This document shows positions 1 through 9,788 of a DNA stretch of 64,000 nt, in pieces. Origin of the DNA: Planctomycetaceae bacterium. GTDB taxonomy: Bacteria; Planctomycetota; Planctomycetia; Planctomycetales; Planctomycetaceae. Position 1 is the stretch's first letter. Each line of letters starts with the position of its first letter. The translations under genes were made by a program, and so were the position numbers. The stretch spans positions 51,919-115,918 of the forward strand of contig PBSL01000009.1 in the NCBI GenBank assembly GCA_002726205.1. Reading direction: 5' to 3'. The notes under the pieces are model-generated. The model did no database searches. It saw nothing but the letters and a program-made list of their open reading frames with translations, and was not told the DNA's origin.

Positions 1-1
1 T

Positions 2-1474
2 CTGTTGAGCCTGGGACCACACCTCTCGACGGTGATTTTTGAGCAGTTGATCCGCCTGCCGGGGTTCGGCATGTTCACCTCGCCGGCCCGCTGGTCAATC
101 GTCTCCGGCCTGGCACTCGGTCTCCTGGCCGGACGCGGCCTCGACGCTGTTGACGGGGTACGCTTGCGGCGCAGTTGGCGATGGTTCGTGGCTGGAAGCG
201 TCCTGGCGATTCTCGTCGCGACCTGGTCAATCCGGTTGGCCGCACAGAAATCGGGGAGGTTTCATCGCACCGCCGACGCCAGCATCCGGCAGGAGTTGAT
301 TTCTCACGGCATTCCGTCCAATCGGGTCCGTTTGGACACACCGGCTGACGCTTTCGCCGACATGATTGGTGGGGAACTGGTGTTTCCGCTGGCGAACCTG
401 GGTTGCCTGCTGGTCGTACTCTGCATTCCTTCCTTGACCAACCAGTCGACTCGCCGGATCGTGCTGCTGCTGGGCTGGTCGGTTCTTGACCTGAGTGTCT
501 CGGGATCCCTGCTACGGCGGGCCTGGTGGGAACCGGTCGATCCGGCGACACGAAAAAGTGTCGTGCTGGGCCGGTTGGCCGAGGAGGATCGGGCGCGAAT
601 CATCGGGGCCCAGTCAGCCACCCCGCTGCAACTGGGTCACGCGGCGATCACGCTGCAGCGGTTGCCGGACATGCACCGTTACTGGGCAGATGCGGGCCAC
701 CCGCCGTATCCCTGGGCAAGATCAGCCACGAATCTTCCGGTGCTGTGGCGCTGGAATGATATCCCCAGCCGGATCTCCTATTCCCAGTTGTTCGAAGAAG
801 ATCATTACGAGTTCATCCGACTGGCCGGCATCCGTTTCTACGTCGAGGGCCCCGTTTCGGCCTCACCGCCGGAAACGCTCCCTTTTCACTCGCTGCTTCG
901 TCAGCCTGATCCCTGGTTGTCGCGACACGCTTTCGGATCCGGATTTGCTTCGAACCCGTCCTCGTTGGAGTGGACCATCTGGGAGCTTCCCACCGCTGAG
1001 GTGCACCGTGCCTGGTTCTTCCCCCTGGAAGATCCCCCGCTGCCGGCCACCGATCCCCGCGACTTTCGCCAGGTACCTCCAGCAAGGCGAGGTATGCTCG
1101 ATAGCGCGCAGGCGGCGGACCTGGTTGCCGATTCGGGCAGTTCCGTCGAGTTGACCGGGAGAGCCGAGCGCCCGGGAGTCCTGGTTCTCGCCGATTCCCA
1201 TTACCCGGGCTGGGAAGCGGTGCTGACGCAGTCGGGCAAGAGCCGGCCGGTCCCGATCCAATCGGCGTTTGGTGGCTGGCGGGCCGTGGAGATTCCCTCG
1301 GCCGGGGAGTATCGGATTGCATTTCATTTTCGGCCCCGGTCTTTCCGACGGGGTCTGCGTATTTCACTTTTGTCGCTGGTAGCCTGGGGGATGGTGTGCT
1401 TTCTGTTCCTCGCGAATCGACAGCGACGCAGCACCGATGCCGGATCTGCCGGAAAGGGCTCACGAGCGGGTTGA
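2..1474 (+). CDS. YfhO-like membrane protein, 5'-truncated by window edge
   Basis: The reading frame is open to the left edge, so the N-terminus is missing; the first possible start (TTG at 5) is probably internal. About 490 residues are visible. Hydrophobic stretches lie near residues 30-48, 59-76, 127-144 and 152-170, with a last membrane segment near 456-476 followed by a basic tail. Between them is a long soluble region. The C-terminal part has the pattern seen in YfhO-family proteins: a strand ending in DSHYPGWEAVL (about 397-407), a glycine-rich turn, and a final strand leading into FHFRPRSFRRG just before the last membrane helix. YfhO-type proteins are polytopic and are linked in some bacteria to glycosylation of envelope polymers. 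The family call is from motif memory; the specific function is unknown. Confidence 0.6.
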   Translation: MLSLGPHLSTVIFEQLIRLPGFGMFTSPARWSIVSGLALGLLAGRGLDAVDGVRLRRSWRWFVAGSVLAILVATWSIRLAAQKSGRFHRTADASIRQELISHGIPSNRVRLDTPADAFADMIGGELVFPLANLGCLLVVLCIPSLTNQSTRRIVLLLGWSVLDLSVSGSLLRRAWWEPVDPATRKSVVLGRLAEEDRARIIGAQSATPLQLGHAAITLQRLPDMHRYWADAGHPPYPWARSATNLPVLWRWNDIPSRISYSQLFEEDHYEFIRLAGIRFYVEGPVSASPPETLPFHSLLRQPDPWLSRHAFGSGFASNPSSLEWTIWELPTAEVHRAWFFPLEDPPLPATDPRDFRQVPPARRGMLDSAQAADLVADSGSSVELTGRAERPGVLVLADSHYPGWEAVLTQSGKSRPVPIQSAFGGWRAVEIPSAGEYRIAFHFRPRSFRRGLRISLLSLVAWGMVCFLFLANRQRRSTDAGSAGKGSRAG

Positions 1475-1534
1475 CCAATCGTGGTGACGGTTCCGTGACG
1501 ACTGTCGTCGGGCCTACAATGGCATCGACTTGGG

Positions 1535-4315
1535 TTGTTGAGCCGTGCCATCGTGATCCGCATTCCACTCGCCAGTTCCTGCCTGGTCTTGAGCCTGGCG
1601 CTGTTGTCGGTCGCAGCCGATCGGCCTGCTGTCGACTTTGTTGACCAGGTCCGGCCGATTCTGCAGGCGCGTTGCTTGAAGTGTCACGGCCCGGACAAGC
1701 AGGAGGGGGGTCTGAGACTGGATCGGCGGGATTCGCTGGTCGCCGGCGGCGATTCCGGAGAGCCGGCGATCCGGCCCGGCAAGTCGTCGGACAGCCCGCT
1801 GGTGCATCGGGTCCTCGGCACCGATCCCGCCACGAGGATGCCTCCCAAGGGACCGGGACTGACACGATCGCAGCTGGCCGTGCTGAAGACCTGGATCGAT
1901 CGTGGCGCGGTGATGCCCGAGTCGTCGCCGCGGGAACGTCACTGGGCTTTTCAGCGGTTGGCGCCGGTGGCCCCGCCAAGGATCAGGGATCCGGGGCAGG
2001 CGGCCCGGGTCAAGAATGCCGTCGATGCATTCGTGTTCGACCGCCTCCGCGAAGCCCGTCTCGCACCGTCGCGGTCAGCTGATCGCCGCGTGCTGATCCG
2101 CCGGGCAGCGCTGGTTGTCACCGGGTTGCCACCAGGTCCCGGAGAAATCGAGGCCTTCCTGAAAGATCGCCAACCGGGGGCCTGGCGGCGGGTCATCGAT
2201 CGGTTGCTGGAGAGTCCGCGGTACGGAGAACGCTGGGCCGGGCACTGGCTGGATCTGGTCCGTTTTGCCGAGACGACCGGGTATGAGAGCAACGCGAGGA
2301 TCTCCAACGCCTGGCATTACCGCGACTATGTCATCCGGGCGCTGAACGAAGATCGCCGCTACGACCGGTTTGTCTTCGAGCAGCTTGCCGGCGACACCGT
2401 CGGTGAGGATGCAGCCACCGGGTTCCTGGTCGCCGGGCCCCGCGATACGGTCAAGAGTCCCGATCTGAAGCTGACACGGCAGCAGCGTCAGGACGAGCTT
2501 GACGAGATCATCACCGCCACCGGCTCGGCTTTCCTGGGGCTGACGATCGGGTGCGCGAGATGTCACAGCCACAAGTTCGACCCGATTCCGCAACGCGATT
2601 ATTACTCGGTCCAGGCGATCTTCGCTGGCGTCCGCTACGGTGATCGGCGGATTCGTGGAGAGGAGAACGATCGTTGGCAGGCACGGTTGCCGGAGTCGCG
2701 GGCGCGGCTGGACCGACTCAAGCGACAACGCGACCTGCTGCAGCAACAACACCGATTGCGGCCGGCAATCGACCTGCAGGAGACGAGCGAGAAGTTCCCC
2801 GCGGTGACCACGCGAATGATTCGGCTCGAAATTCATGCCACCAACGACGGGGCGGCAGCCCGGCTCGACGACCTGGAGGCCTGGACGCCTCGGGATGCCG
2901 GGCCCGCTCGCAACGTCGCGCTGGCCGCGGCCGGGGCAGTGGCGGACCAGTCGAGCTACTCGCTGGACAATCAGTCGAGGCTGGCCGAGAACCTGATCGA
3001 CGGGGCTCGCAAGCTGAACTTCTTCTGGCGGGCCAGGCTGGCCGGCCCGTCGTGGGTGACGATCAGGTTTGCCGGTTCGCGGACGATCGATCGCGTGGTG
3101 ATCAAGGCAATGGGTGGCAGTGTTCCGGTCGATTACGACATCCAGGTGCCCGACGCCGGGGGCTGGCGGACGATTGCCCATTCTCGCGACCGGATGCTGC
3201 ATCCGGCTGACAATCGCAAGGCCGAAAGCATTCGATTGGCCGGTGTCGCTGCGGCTCCAACAGCCGCGATTCGTGAGCTGATGGGACGATTGGCCGCTGT
3301 CCGGCAGGAAGTCGACCGCCTCAGCGCCGGCCCACAGGGGTTTTTGGGGCGGTTCGAGACACCGGAAACAACGTATCGGCTGAAGCGAGGAGATCCGCTG
3401 CAGAGGCTCGAGCCGGTGTTGCCCGGCGCCCCCGGTTTGCTCGGTTCACTGAAACTTGCTGCAGCCGCCGACGACAGGACGCGCCGAGTCGCGTTTGCCC
3501 GCAGGATTGCCGCTGCCAACAACCCGCTGGCGGCCCGGGTCATCGTCAACCGGGTCTGGCAGCATCACTTTGGCACGGGGCTGGTGGATACGCCATCGGA
3601 TCTTGGCCGAAACGGTTCTCGTCCGACACACCCCGGGCTGCTTGATTGGCTGGCCGTTGATTTCATCCAGAATGGATGGTCACTCAAGCACCTGCATCGT
3701 CGCATCCTGCTCTCGGCCACGTTTCAGCAATCGTCCCGGCCGCGCGCCCCGGCGCTGGCCGTCGACAACCAGTCGCGGCTCCTGTGGCGGTTCCCGCCAC
3801 GAAGGCTCGAAGCCGAGGTGTTGCGGGATTCGATCCTGGCTGTCAGTGGCAAGTTGAATCTCCGGATGTACGGTCCGGGTTTTGACTTTTACGACAATCC
3901 GGGGAACACGTTCGGGGATTATGTCGCGAAGGAGGAATTCACCGAGGCGGGATGGCGACGGATGATCTACGGGACCAGGATTCGCCTGCAGCGTCCGGGG
4001 GTCTTCGGCGCTTTCGACTGTCCCGACGGGGGGCGGATGGCTCCCAAGCGGTCACGTTCGACCACACCGGTGCAATCGCTGGGCCTGTTCAACAGTCGTT
4101 TCGTCAACCGGCAGGCGGAATTCCTGGCCGAGAGGGTTCGCGGGGCCGTCGGTGAGCAGATCGAGCGGCAGGTCGAGGTGATGGTCGAGTGGGCGCTGGG
4201 CCGTTCAGCCGACAAGGACGAACGGTCGATTCTGTCCGGATTGGCGTCACGGCATGGGACGGCACAGGTAGCCCGGGTGCTGTTGAATTCCAACGAGTTC
4301 GTGTTCCTGGAGTGA
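1535..4315 (+). CDS. Planctomycete cytochrome-like DUF1549/DUF1553 protein with discoidin-like insert
   Basis: Secreted protein of 926 residues. A signal peptide spans about residues 1-28. It is followed by a planctomycete cytochrome c-like domain (PSCyt1) with the heme-type motif CLKCH at 47-51 and a later RMPPKGPG segment that could supply the axial Met. DUF1549 (PSCyt2) follows and ends in a CARCHSHKFDPI motif, which could be a second heme or metal site. DUF1553 (PSD1) fills the C-terminal third. Between DUF1549 and DUF1553 (about 425-555) is a beta-rich stretch that resembles an F5/8-type C (discoidin) domain, a possible carbohydrate-binding insert. The start is TTG at 1535; TTG at 1538 and GTG at 1553 are alternatives. 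The DUF1501 gene begins 9 bases downstream, the usual pairing. The substrate is unknown. Confidence 0.85.
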   Translation: MLSRAIVIRIPLASSCLVLSLALLSVAADRPAVDFVDQVRPILQARCLKCHGPDKQEGGLRLDRRDSLVAGGDSGEPAIRPGKSSDSPLVHRVLGTDPATRMPPKGPGLTRSQLAVLKTWIDRGAVMPESSPRERHWAFQRLAPVAPPRIRDPGQAARVKNAVDAFVFDRLREARLAPSRSADRRVLIRRAALVVTGLPPGPGEIEAFLKDRQPGAWRRVIDRLLESPRYGERWAGHWLDLVRFAETTGYESNARISNAWHYRDYVIRALNEDRRYDRFVFEQLAGDTVGEDAATGFLVAGPRDTVKSPDLKLTRQQRQDELDEIITATGSAFLGLTIGCARCHSHKFDPIPQRDYYSVQAIFAGVRYGDRRIRGEENDRWQARLPESRARLDRLKRQRDLLQQQHRLRPAIDLQETSEKFPAVTTRMIRLEIHATNDGAAARLDDLEAWTPRDAGPARNVALAAAGAVADQSSYSLDNQSRLAENLIDGARKLNFFWRARLAGPSWVTIRFAGSRTIDRVVIKAMGGSVPVDYDIQVPDAGGWRTIAHSRDRMLHPADNRKAESIRLAGVAAAPTAAIRELMGRLAAVRQEVDRLSAGPQGFLGRFETPETTYRLKRGDPLQRLEPVLPGAPGLLGSLKLAAAADDRTRRVAFARRIAAANNPLAARVIVNRVWQHHFGTGLVDTPSDLGRNGSRPTHPGLLDWLAVDFIQNGWSLKHLHRRILLSATFQQSSRPRAPALAVDNQSRLLWRFPPRRLEAEVLRDSILAVSGKLNLRMYGPGFDFYDNPGNTFGDYVAKEEFTEAGWRRMIYGTRIRLQRPGVFGAFDCPDGGRMAPKRSRSTTPVQSLGLFNSRFVNRQAEFLAERVRGAVGEQIERQVEVMVEWALGRSADKDERSILSGLASRHGTAQVARVLLNSNEFVFLE

Positions 4316-4324
4316 TCCCGTCAC

Positions 4325-5791
4325 GTGACAACCACAAGCATCTCACCTCCGGGCCTGGGCCTGCTGGACCGTCGCCGTTTTCTCGGCGATACGACAATCG
4401 GGCTGGGCAGCATCGCGCTGGCGAGCCTGTTGCAGGCCGACGGTCGATTGATGGCAAGCCCGGTGATCGACCCGGCCCGGCCCTCGGCTCCGCGAAGCGG
4501 TCACCATCGGGCCCGTGCCAGGAACGTGATCGTTGTTTTCTGTGCCGGGGCGTTCAGCCAGGTCGATTCGTTTGACTACAAGCCGGAGCTGATCAGGCGG
4601 GATGGTCAACCGTTGCCGGGCAACGAGCGACTGGTGACGTTCCAGGGGGAAAACGGCAATCTCAAGCGACCGCTGTGGGAGTTCCGTCCGCGCGGTCGCT
4701 GCGGCAAGATGGTCTCGGACCTGGTGCCCTTCATCGGCGGACAGTCGGATCGGATCTGTTTTCTGCATTCGGTGACCACCAAGACGAACACGCATGGGCC
4801 CGGTGAAAACGTGATGTCGACCGGATTCGTGCCGGACGGTTTTCCGAGTATCGGGGCGTGGTCGAGTTTCGCATTGGGGAGCGAGAACCAGGACCTGCCG
4901 GCGTTCGTGGCGATCGAGGACCCTCGGGGAAATCCCCAGGCGGGGCCGAACAACTGGACCTGCGGGTTCCTGCCGGCACAGTTCCAGGGGACGCCCTTCA
5001 GCATGACCAAGCCGGTTCGTTACCTGCAGCGACCGCGGGGGGTCTCGCCGGAAAAGGACCTGGCGGCCCGCGAGGCGTTGCGGCGTTTCAACCAGCGCCA
5101 CGCCGAGCGGTTTCCCGGTGACAGCGAACTGCTGGCACGGGTCGCCAGCTACGAACTGGCGGCGCGAATGCAGCTTTCGGTGCCGGGCGTGGCCAACCTG
5201 GCATCAGAGACCAGGGAAACGCTGGCGCTGTACGGGGCCGACGATCCAGAGAACAAGATCAAGGCCGGCTTTGCCCGCAACTGCATCCTGGCCCGTCGGC
5301 TGGTTGAACGGGGCGTGCGATTCGTGCAGTTGTTCAACGGATCCTACGCGTCGGGTGGTCGGCTCAACTGGGACGGCCACAACAAGTTGAAGCAACAGTA
5401 CGACCACCACGCGAAGATTCTCGACCAGCCGGTCGCTGGCTTGCTGGTCGATCTGGCGCGGCGGGGTCTGCTCGAGGACACGCTGGTGGTTTTCTGCACC
5501 GAGTTCGGCCGGTTACCGATGTTCCAGAGAGGCACGTTCGGCCGCGACCACAACCCCCGCGGATTCACCTGCTGGCTGGCTGGCGCGGGGGTGAAGGCGC
5601 CGCTGAGCTTCGGGGCGACCGACGATTTCAGCTTCCAGGCGGTCGAGAACCCGGCGAGCGTCCACGACTTTCACGCCACGATCCTGCACCTGCTCGGTCT
5701 CGATCACAAGGCGTTGACGTTCTACCACAACGGCCTGCAACGGCGGTTGACCGACGTGCATGGCGAGGTTCTCAAGGGCATCATCGCCTGA
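4325..5791 (+). CDS. DUF1501 family protein, Tat-exported
   Basis: Protein of 488 residues with an N-terminal twin-arginine-like signal (DRRRFLG at 15-21, then a hydrophobic segment to about 40). DUF1501 proteins are related to the sulfatase/alkaline phosphatase superfamily and in planctomycetes nearly always follow a DUF1549/DUF1553 gene. Typical C-terminal elements are present: [19 protein letters not shown], and a closing [14 protein letters not shown] motif. The GTG start at 4325 lies 9 bases after the upstream stop, and a GGAG about 13 bases upstream overlaps the end of that gene, so the two are probably translated from one mRNA. The biochemical activity of the family is not established; a role with the cytochrome-like partner in the periplasm is inferred from pairing. 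Confidence 0.88.
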   Translation: MTTTSISPPGLGLLDRRRFLGDTTIGLGSIALASLLQADGRLMASPVIDPARPSAPRSGHHRARARNVIVVFCAGAFSQVDSFDYKPELIRRDGQPLPGNERLVTFQGENGNLKRPLWEFRPRGRCGKMVSDLVPFIGGQSDRICFLHSVTTKTNTHGPGENVMSTGFVPDGFPSIGAWSSFALGSENQDLPAFVAIEDPRGNPQAGPNNWTCGFLPAQFQGTPFSMTKPVRYLQRPRGVSPEKDLAAREALRRFNQRHAERFPGDSELLARVASYELAARMQLSVPGVANLASETRETLALYGADDPENKIKAGFARNCILARRLVERGVRFVQLFNGSYASGGRLNWDGHNKLKQQYDHHAKILDQPVAGLLVDLARRGLLEDTLVVFCTEFGRLPMFQRGTFGRDHNPRGFTCWLAGAGVKAPLSFGATDDFSFQAVENPASVHDFHATILHLLGLDHKALTFYHNGLQRRLTDVHGEVLKGIIA

Positions 5792-5803
5792 ACCGGTCGG
5801 CCG

Positions 5804-6127
5804 TTACGCCAACAGTTCGCTGACGACCCGCGGCTCGTAGATACTCGTCAGCCGCTCGCGGAGCCCGTTTCGCTCGAAGACCAGGTCGTGGTGATCCAGC
5901 CCCAGCAGGTGTAACACGGTGGCGTGAAAATCGGGAACGCTGACACGGTTCTCGACCGCGGCGTAACCGAATTCGTCGGTCGCCCCGTGAATGTGACCGG
6001 CCTTGATCCCGGCTCCGGCCATCCAGGTCGTGAAGCCCTGGCGGTTGTGATCACGACCGTTCTTCGACTGTGAGATCGGTAACCGGCCGAATTCACCTCC
6101 CCAGATCACCAGCGTGTTTTCGAGCAG
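5804..6127 (-). pseudogene. C-terminal remnant of a DUF1501 protein
   Basis: The last ~107 residues of a DUF1501 protein are intact here: LLENTLVIWGGEFGRLP, GRDHNRQGFTTW, GATDEFGYAAVENRVSV and [15 protein letters not shown], all collinear with the end of the complete gene at 9789-11246. The open frame reaches upstream to 6175, but the ~16 extra residues do not look like the family, and the remaining ~350 residues (Tat signal, N-terminal domain) are absent, as is any DUF1549/DUF1553 partner on this strand. It lies downstream of the SDR gene in the same orientation. Most simply this is the 3' end of a decayed or deleted cassette. The few in-frame codons upstream do not support a functional start. 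Confidence 0.75.
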
Positions 6128-6247
6128 TCCTGCGACCAATAAGAATCCGAGCCAGCGGGCCATGGCGGGAACCACTTGCGCGAGAAGAGGAAAAACGCAG
6201 TATGTACCATCCTGTAACGGTCTGAAAGATTACCCGGTCGGTCACGA

Positions 6248-7018
6248 CTAGAGGGTTCCAAACAGCGGCGAACCGGCCGTCAGGCCGCCGTCGACGGGGA
6301 TCGTGGCCCCGGTGATGAATGCTGACTCGTCGGAGGCCAGGAAAATGGCCAGCCAGGCGACGTCCTCGGGGTCTCCCAGTCGCTGCAGCGGGTACCACGG
6401 CAGCAACTTCTCCAGCGCCCCGGCCTTCTGCTGCCAGTAGTCCAGGCAGCGTTGTGTTCCGATCGTTCCCGGACAGATCACGTTAGCCCGGATGCCGTCG
6501 CGACCATATCTCACGGCGATGTTCTTCGTCAGCGAGATCAATCCGGCTTTGGCAGCGCTGTAACCGGTTTCGCCGATGGCCCACAGGGCGTTGACTGACG
6601 ACACGTTGACCAGGCTGCCGCCTCCCGAGGCAATCATCGTCGGCAAAACCTCGCGTGATGTCAGGAAATGGCTTTCGAGATTCAGCCGCAGCTCGTCTCG
6701 CCACTGGTCGGGCTCGATTTCGAGCAGGTCCTCGGTCAACGAGGAACCGGCGTTGTTGACCCAGGTGTCGATCCCGTTGAGTGCCGCGGCTGCCTGTTCC
6801 ACCAGCGAGGCCACCTCGGAGGAATCGGTGACGTCGGTCCGGATGAATTCTGCCTGGCCGTCCGCCGACCGGATCGTCTCGACCACTTCCTGACCACGGT
6901 CGCTGTCGATGTCGGCCAGGACCACCGCGGCGCCTTCTCGCGACATCGTCGTGGCGATGGCACGGCCGATCCCGTTGGCGGCTCCGGTAATCACCGCTCG
7001 TTTTCCCTGCAATCTCAT
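6248..7018 (-). CDS. Classical SDR family NAD(P)-dependent oxidoreductase
   Basis: Protein of 256 residues, the normal length of a classical short-chain dehydrogenase. The Rossmann motif TGAANGIG is at 11-18, NNAG at 88-91, the catalytic serine in VSSVNAL near 139-145, and the YSAAK active site at Y153/K157. The C-terminal GATIPVDGG segment is also typical. The ATG at 7018 was chosen because it places the Rossmann motif at the usual distance; the frame extends 25 codons further upstream without family-like sequence. The family oxidises or reduces alcohols, sugars or acyl carriers, and the substrate cannot be told here. It is divergent from the cassette at 7114, leaving about 95 bases for both promoters. 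Confidence 0.9.
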   Translation of the reverse strand: MRLQGKRAVITGAANGIGRAIATTMSREGAAVVLADIDSDRGQEVVETIRSADGQAEFIRTDVTDSSEVASLVEQAAAALNGIDTWVNNAGSSLTEDLLEIEPDQWRDELRLNLESHFLTSREVLPTMIASGGGSLVNVSSVNALWAIGETGYSAAKAGLISLTKNIAVRYGRDGIRANVICPGTIGTQRCLDYWQQKAGALEKLLPWYPLQRLGDPEDVAWLAIFLASDESAFITGATIPVDGGLTAGSPLFGTL

Positions 7019-7113
7019 GTTCTCGATCTCACAAGCACGCCACGTGGTCCTCGAGAGCATCCTCATCTTTTCCGCGGCAGCTTTCCACGCCACGGTCAGA
7101 TAGAATCAACGAC

Positions 7114-9783
7114 ATGCTGTCCCGATTGCTCATGGGCCCGGTTTTCCTGCTGCTGGTGCTGACCCCGTCGTTTCTTTTCGGAGGGCCGCCGGATGTTGAC
7201 AAGACCCATCGACTGCGATTCGAACGGGACGTGTTACCGATCCTTGCCCGGCACTGTCACGAGTGTCATGGAGCCAAGGCACCGAAACGGGGACTGGACC
7301 TTCGCGGCATCCGGTCCCTGGTCGATGGTGGCCAAAGCGGTGTGATCGCCGTACCGGGGAAACCCGGGCAGAGCTACCTGTTCCAGATGGTCCGTCGCCA
7401 GACAATGCCGCCGCGTGGAAAAGCCAAGTTGTCGAAGGCCGAGGTCGAGACGATCCGCTCGTGGATCGCCGGGGGCATGCTGGCCGACACCCCGTACACG
7501 ATTCCCCAGCCCAGGGACCTGGTCGGACCCGGCGACCGCCAGCACTGGTCCTTCCAGAGGCTGTCTCGACCGACCGTTCCCGTCGTGAATTCGTCGTCGG
7601 ACGTTGTGACTGCAGTCGACGCGTTTGTTCAGACCCGACTCGAGATGGCCGGGCTGGGGATGGCCGAACCGGCCGATCGCGCCACGCTGCTAAGACGCGT
7701 GGTGCTGGACCTGCTGGGTCGCCCTCCCTTCCCCGCCGAGCAGGACCGGTTCCTGTCGGATTCGATGCCCGGTGCCTGGCAACGGCAGGTGGACCGGTTG
7801 CTGGCATCGCCGGAATTTGGACAGAGATTCGGCAGGCACTGGCTGGACGTTGCCGGCTATGCCGACACGGTCGGGTTCGACCACGTGCCAACCCAGGTGA
7901 TCATGACCGAGGGAAAATGGCGGTACCGCGACTACGTGATTGATGCCATCAATGCCGATCACCGGTTCGACCATTTCCTGCACGAGCAACTGGCCGGTGA
8001 CGAACTGGTCGACTGGAAGCGGGCCGACCACTACACGCCGGAAATCGTGAGAAACCTGGTGGCGACAGGGTTCATGAGAACCGCCCGCGACCAGACACAC
8101 GAGTCGGTGGGGGTGATCACGCCCAATTACTACGAAGTGCTGTTCGAAACAATGGACGTTGTCACCGGCGGCCTGCTGGGACTCTCGATCAAATGCGCTC
8201 GGTGCCACGACCACAAGTTTGACGCGGTCCCCCAGCAGGACTACTACCGGCTGATGGCAACACTGATGACGTCCTACAACCCGGCCGATTGGCGCCCGGT
8301 GTACCGCTTCGATGCCAAGGTCAACGAGCGATCGATCTTCGACGTCTCGAAAACAACCCGCCGGGAAATCGACGACGAAAATGTGCGGCGGGATCGGGCG
8401 ATCGATTCTCAACAGAAACGGATCAAGGCCGTTCGCGGGACCGCCGGCTCGCGAATCCTTGCGGTCAAACGAGCCGCTGTTCCCGAGCCCATCCGCGCCG
8501 ATGTTGTCGCGGCGATCGCCGCGGATCCGAAGAACCGCAGCCCGGTGGAGAAGTATCTCGCCGGGCGATTCGAAAAACTGCTGAAGGTTGTCGATGCCGA
8601 GATCGACGGGGAACTTGTCGCGAAGGAGAAGGCGACGATCGCGTTGGCCGAGGAGACGATCGGGGACCTGCAGCAACAACGACGAGGCTACGGTCGGATC
8701 CAGGCGTTGTTTGACGTCGGCAAGGTGTCGACGACGTTTGTGCTCCGGCGGGGCGACTTTCGCTACCCGGGCCTTCCGGTTGCACCCGGCTACCCGAGTG
8801 TTCTTTGTGACACGCCCGGGCAGTCGGTGATGACCCCGGCCAAGGTGCCGGCTGGAACCAGCGGGCGGAGATTGGCACTGGCCCGCTGGCTGACACGGCC
8901 GCAGACACGTGCCTCGGCCCTGGTGACCCGTGTCCTGGTCAATCGCTTCTGGCAGGCGCTGTTCGGCAAGGGGCTGGTGAGAACTTCCGGAGAGTTCGGG
9001 GTCCAGGGAACGCCCCCCACCCATCCGCTGCTGCTGGATTGGCTGGCCGGCGAATTTCAACGTCACGATTGGCAGGTCAAACCGCTGTTGCGGCTGCTGC
9101 TGGTGTCGCGGGTCTACCGGCAGAGTTCACGACCGGTCGATTCAAACCGGGCGAGGCAAGTGGATCCGGGCAATCGGTTGCTCTGGAAGATGCCACTGCG
9201 ACGACTCGAGTCCGAGGCGGTTCGCGACAGCTTGCTGGCTGTCAGCAGTCGGCTCGACCGGTCGCTCGGTGGTCCTCCTGTACCACAATCGGCCCACAGT
9301 GATGGCAGGATCACGATCAACGCGGAGGCTCTGAAACGGCCATTTGATCGCTGGCGTCGCAGCGTTTACCTGGTCACCCGTCGAGGCTACGCCGTGACGG
9401 TACTGGACGTTTTTGACCAGCCATCGATCCTGACGACCTGCAGTCGCCGCGAGGCCAGTGCCGTTCCCCTGCAGTCGCTGACGATGATCAACGGACCATT
9501 TGCCGACGAGCGGGCACGCGGGTTGGCCGAAGCGGTACTTTCCGGGGCCAGAGCTGGGGCCGACGACCGGTTTCAGTCAGACCGGGTCATCCAGGCGGTG
9601 TACCGTCGCGCGTTGTGCCGGCGTGCCGATATCGAGGAACTCCGATTGTGTCGTGCGGCATTGCAGGCGCAACGGAAGTCGTTTCTGGCGGCGGGTCGTG
9701 ACGAGATGCAGTCCATGCGACAGGCGGTCGTTGAGTTGTGTCATACGATCTTGAACACCAGCGAGTTTCTCTATCGGGAGTAG
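7114..9783 (+). CDS. Planctomycete cytochrome-like DUF1549/DUF1553 protein
   Basis: Secreted protein of 889 residues. The N-terminal signal peptide (about 1-23) leads to a PSCyt1 domain with CHECH at 48-52 and QTMPPRG as possible axial Met. DUF1549 follows, with FGRHWLDVAGYADT and CARCHDHKFDAV. A helical, charged middle region (roughly residues 400-530) has no discoidin-like insert, unlike the paralog at 1535. DUF1553 occupies the end, with RVLVNRFWQALFGKGLV and THPLLLDWLA. The ATG is at 7114; a TAGAAT hexamer ends only a few bases upstream, so any leader from it would be very short. It is followed at once by a DUF1501 gene, forming the second complete cassette in the window. Confidence 0.87.
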   Translation: MLSRLLMGPVFLLLVLTPSFLFGGPPDVDKTHRLRFERDVLPILARHCHECHGAKAPKRGLDLRGIRSLVDGGQSGVIAVPGKPGQSYLFQMVRRQTMPPRGKAKLSKAEVETIRSWIAGGMLADTPYTIPQPRDLVGPGDRQHWSFQRLSRPTVPVVNSSSDVVTAVDAFVQTRLEMAGLGMAEPADRATLLRRVVLDLLGRPPFPAEQDRFLSDSMPGAWQRQVDRLLASPEFGQRFGRHWLDVAGYADTVGFDHVPTQVIMTEGKWRYRDYVIDAINADHRFDHFLHEQLAGDELVDWKRADHYTPEIVRNLVATGFMRTARDQTHESVGVITPNYYEVLFETMDVVTGGLLGLSIKCARCHDHKFDAVPQQDYYRLMATLMTSYNPADWRPVYRFDAKVNERSIFDVSKTTRREIDDENVRRDRAIDSQQKRIKAVRGTAGSRILAVKRAAVPEPIRADVVAAIAADPKNRSPVEKYLAGRFEKLLKVVDAEIDGELVAKEKATIALAEETIGDLQQQRRGYGRIQALFDVGKVSTTFVLRRGDFRYPGLPVAPGYPSVLCDTPGQSVMTPAKVPAGTSGRRLALARWLTRPQTRASALVTRVLVNRFWQALFGKGLVRTSGEFGVQGTPPTHPLLLDWLAGEFQRHDWQVKPLLRLLLVSRVYRQSSRPVDSNRARQVDPGNRLLWKMPLRRLESEAVRDSLLAVSSRLDRSLGGPPVPQSAHSDGRITINAEALKRPFDRWRRSVYLVTRRGYAVTVLDVFDQPSILTTCSRREASAVPLQSLTMINGPFADERARGLAEAVLSGARAGADDRFQSDRVIQAVYRRALCRRADIEELRLCRAALQAQRKSFLAAGRDEMQSMRQAVVELCHTILNTSEFLYRE

Positions 9784-9788
9784 CGTGG

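Noticed and set aside
1515..1520. TACAAT upstream of the first cassette (and a similar one at 30033-30038) considered as -10 elements
   Set aside because: No acceptable -35 sequence was found at 16-19 bases upstream, so the match alone is not enough.
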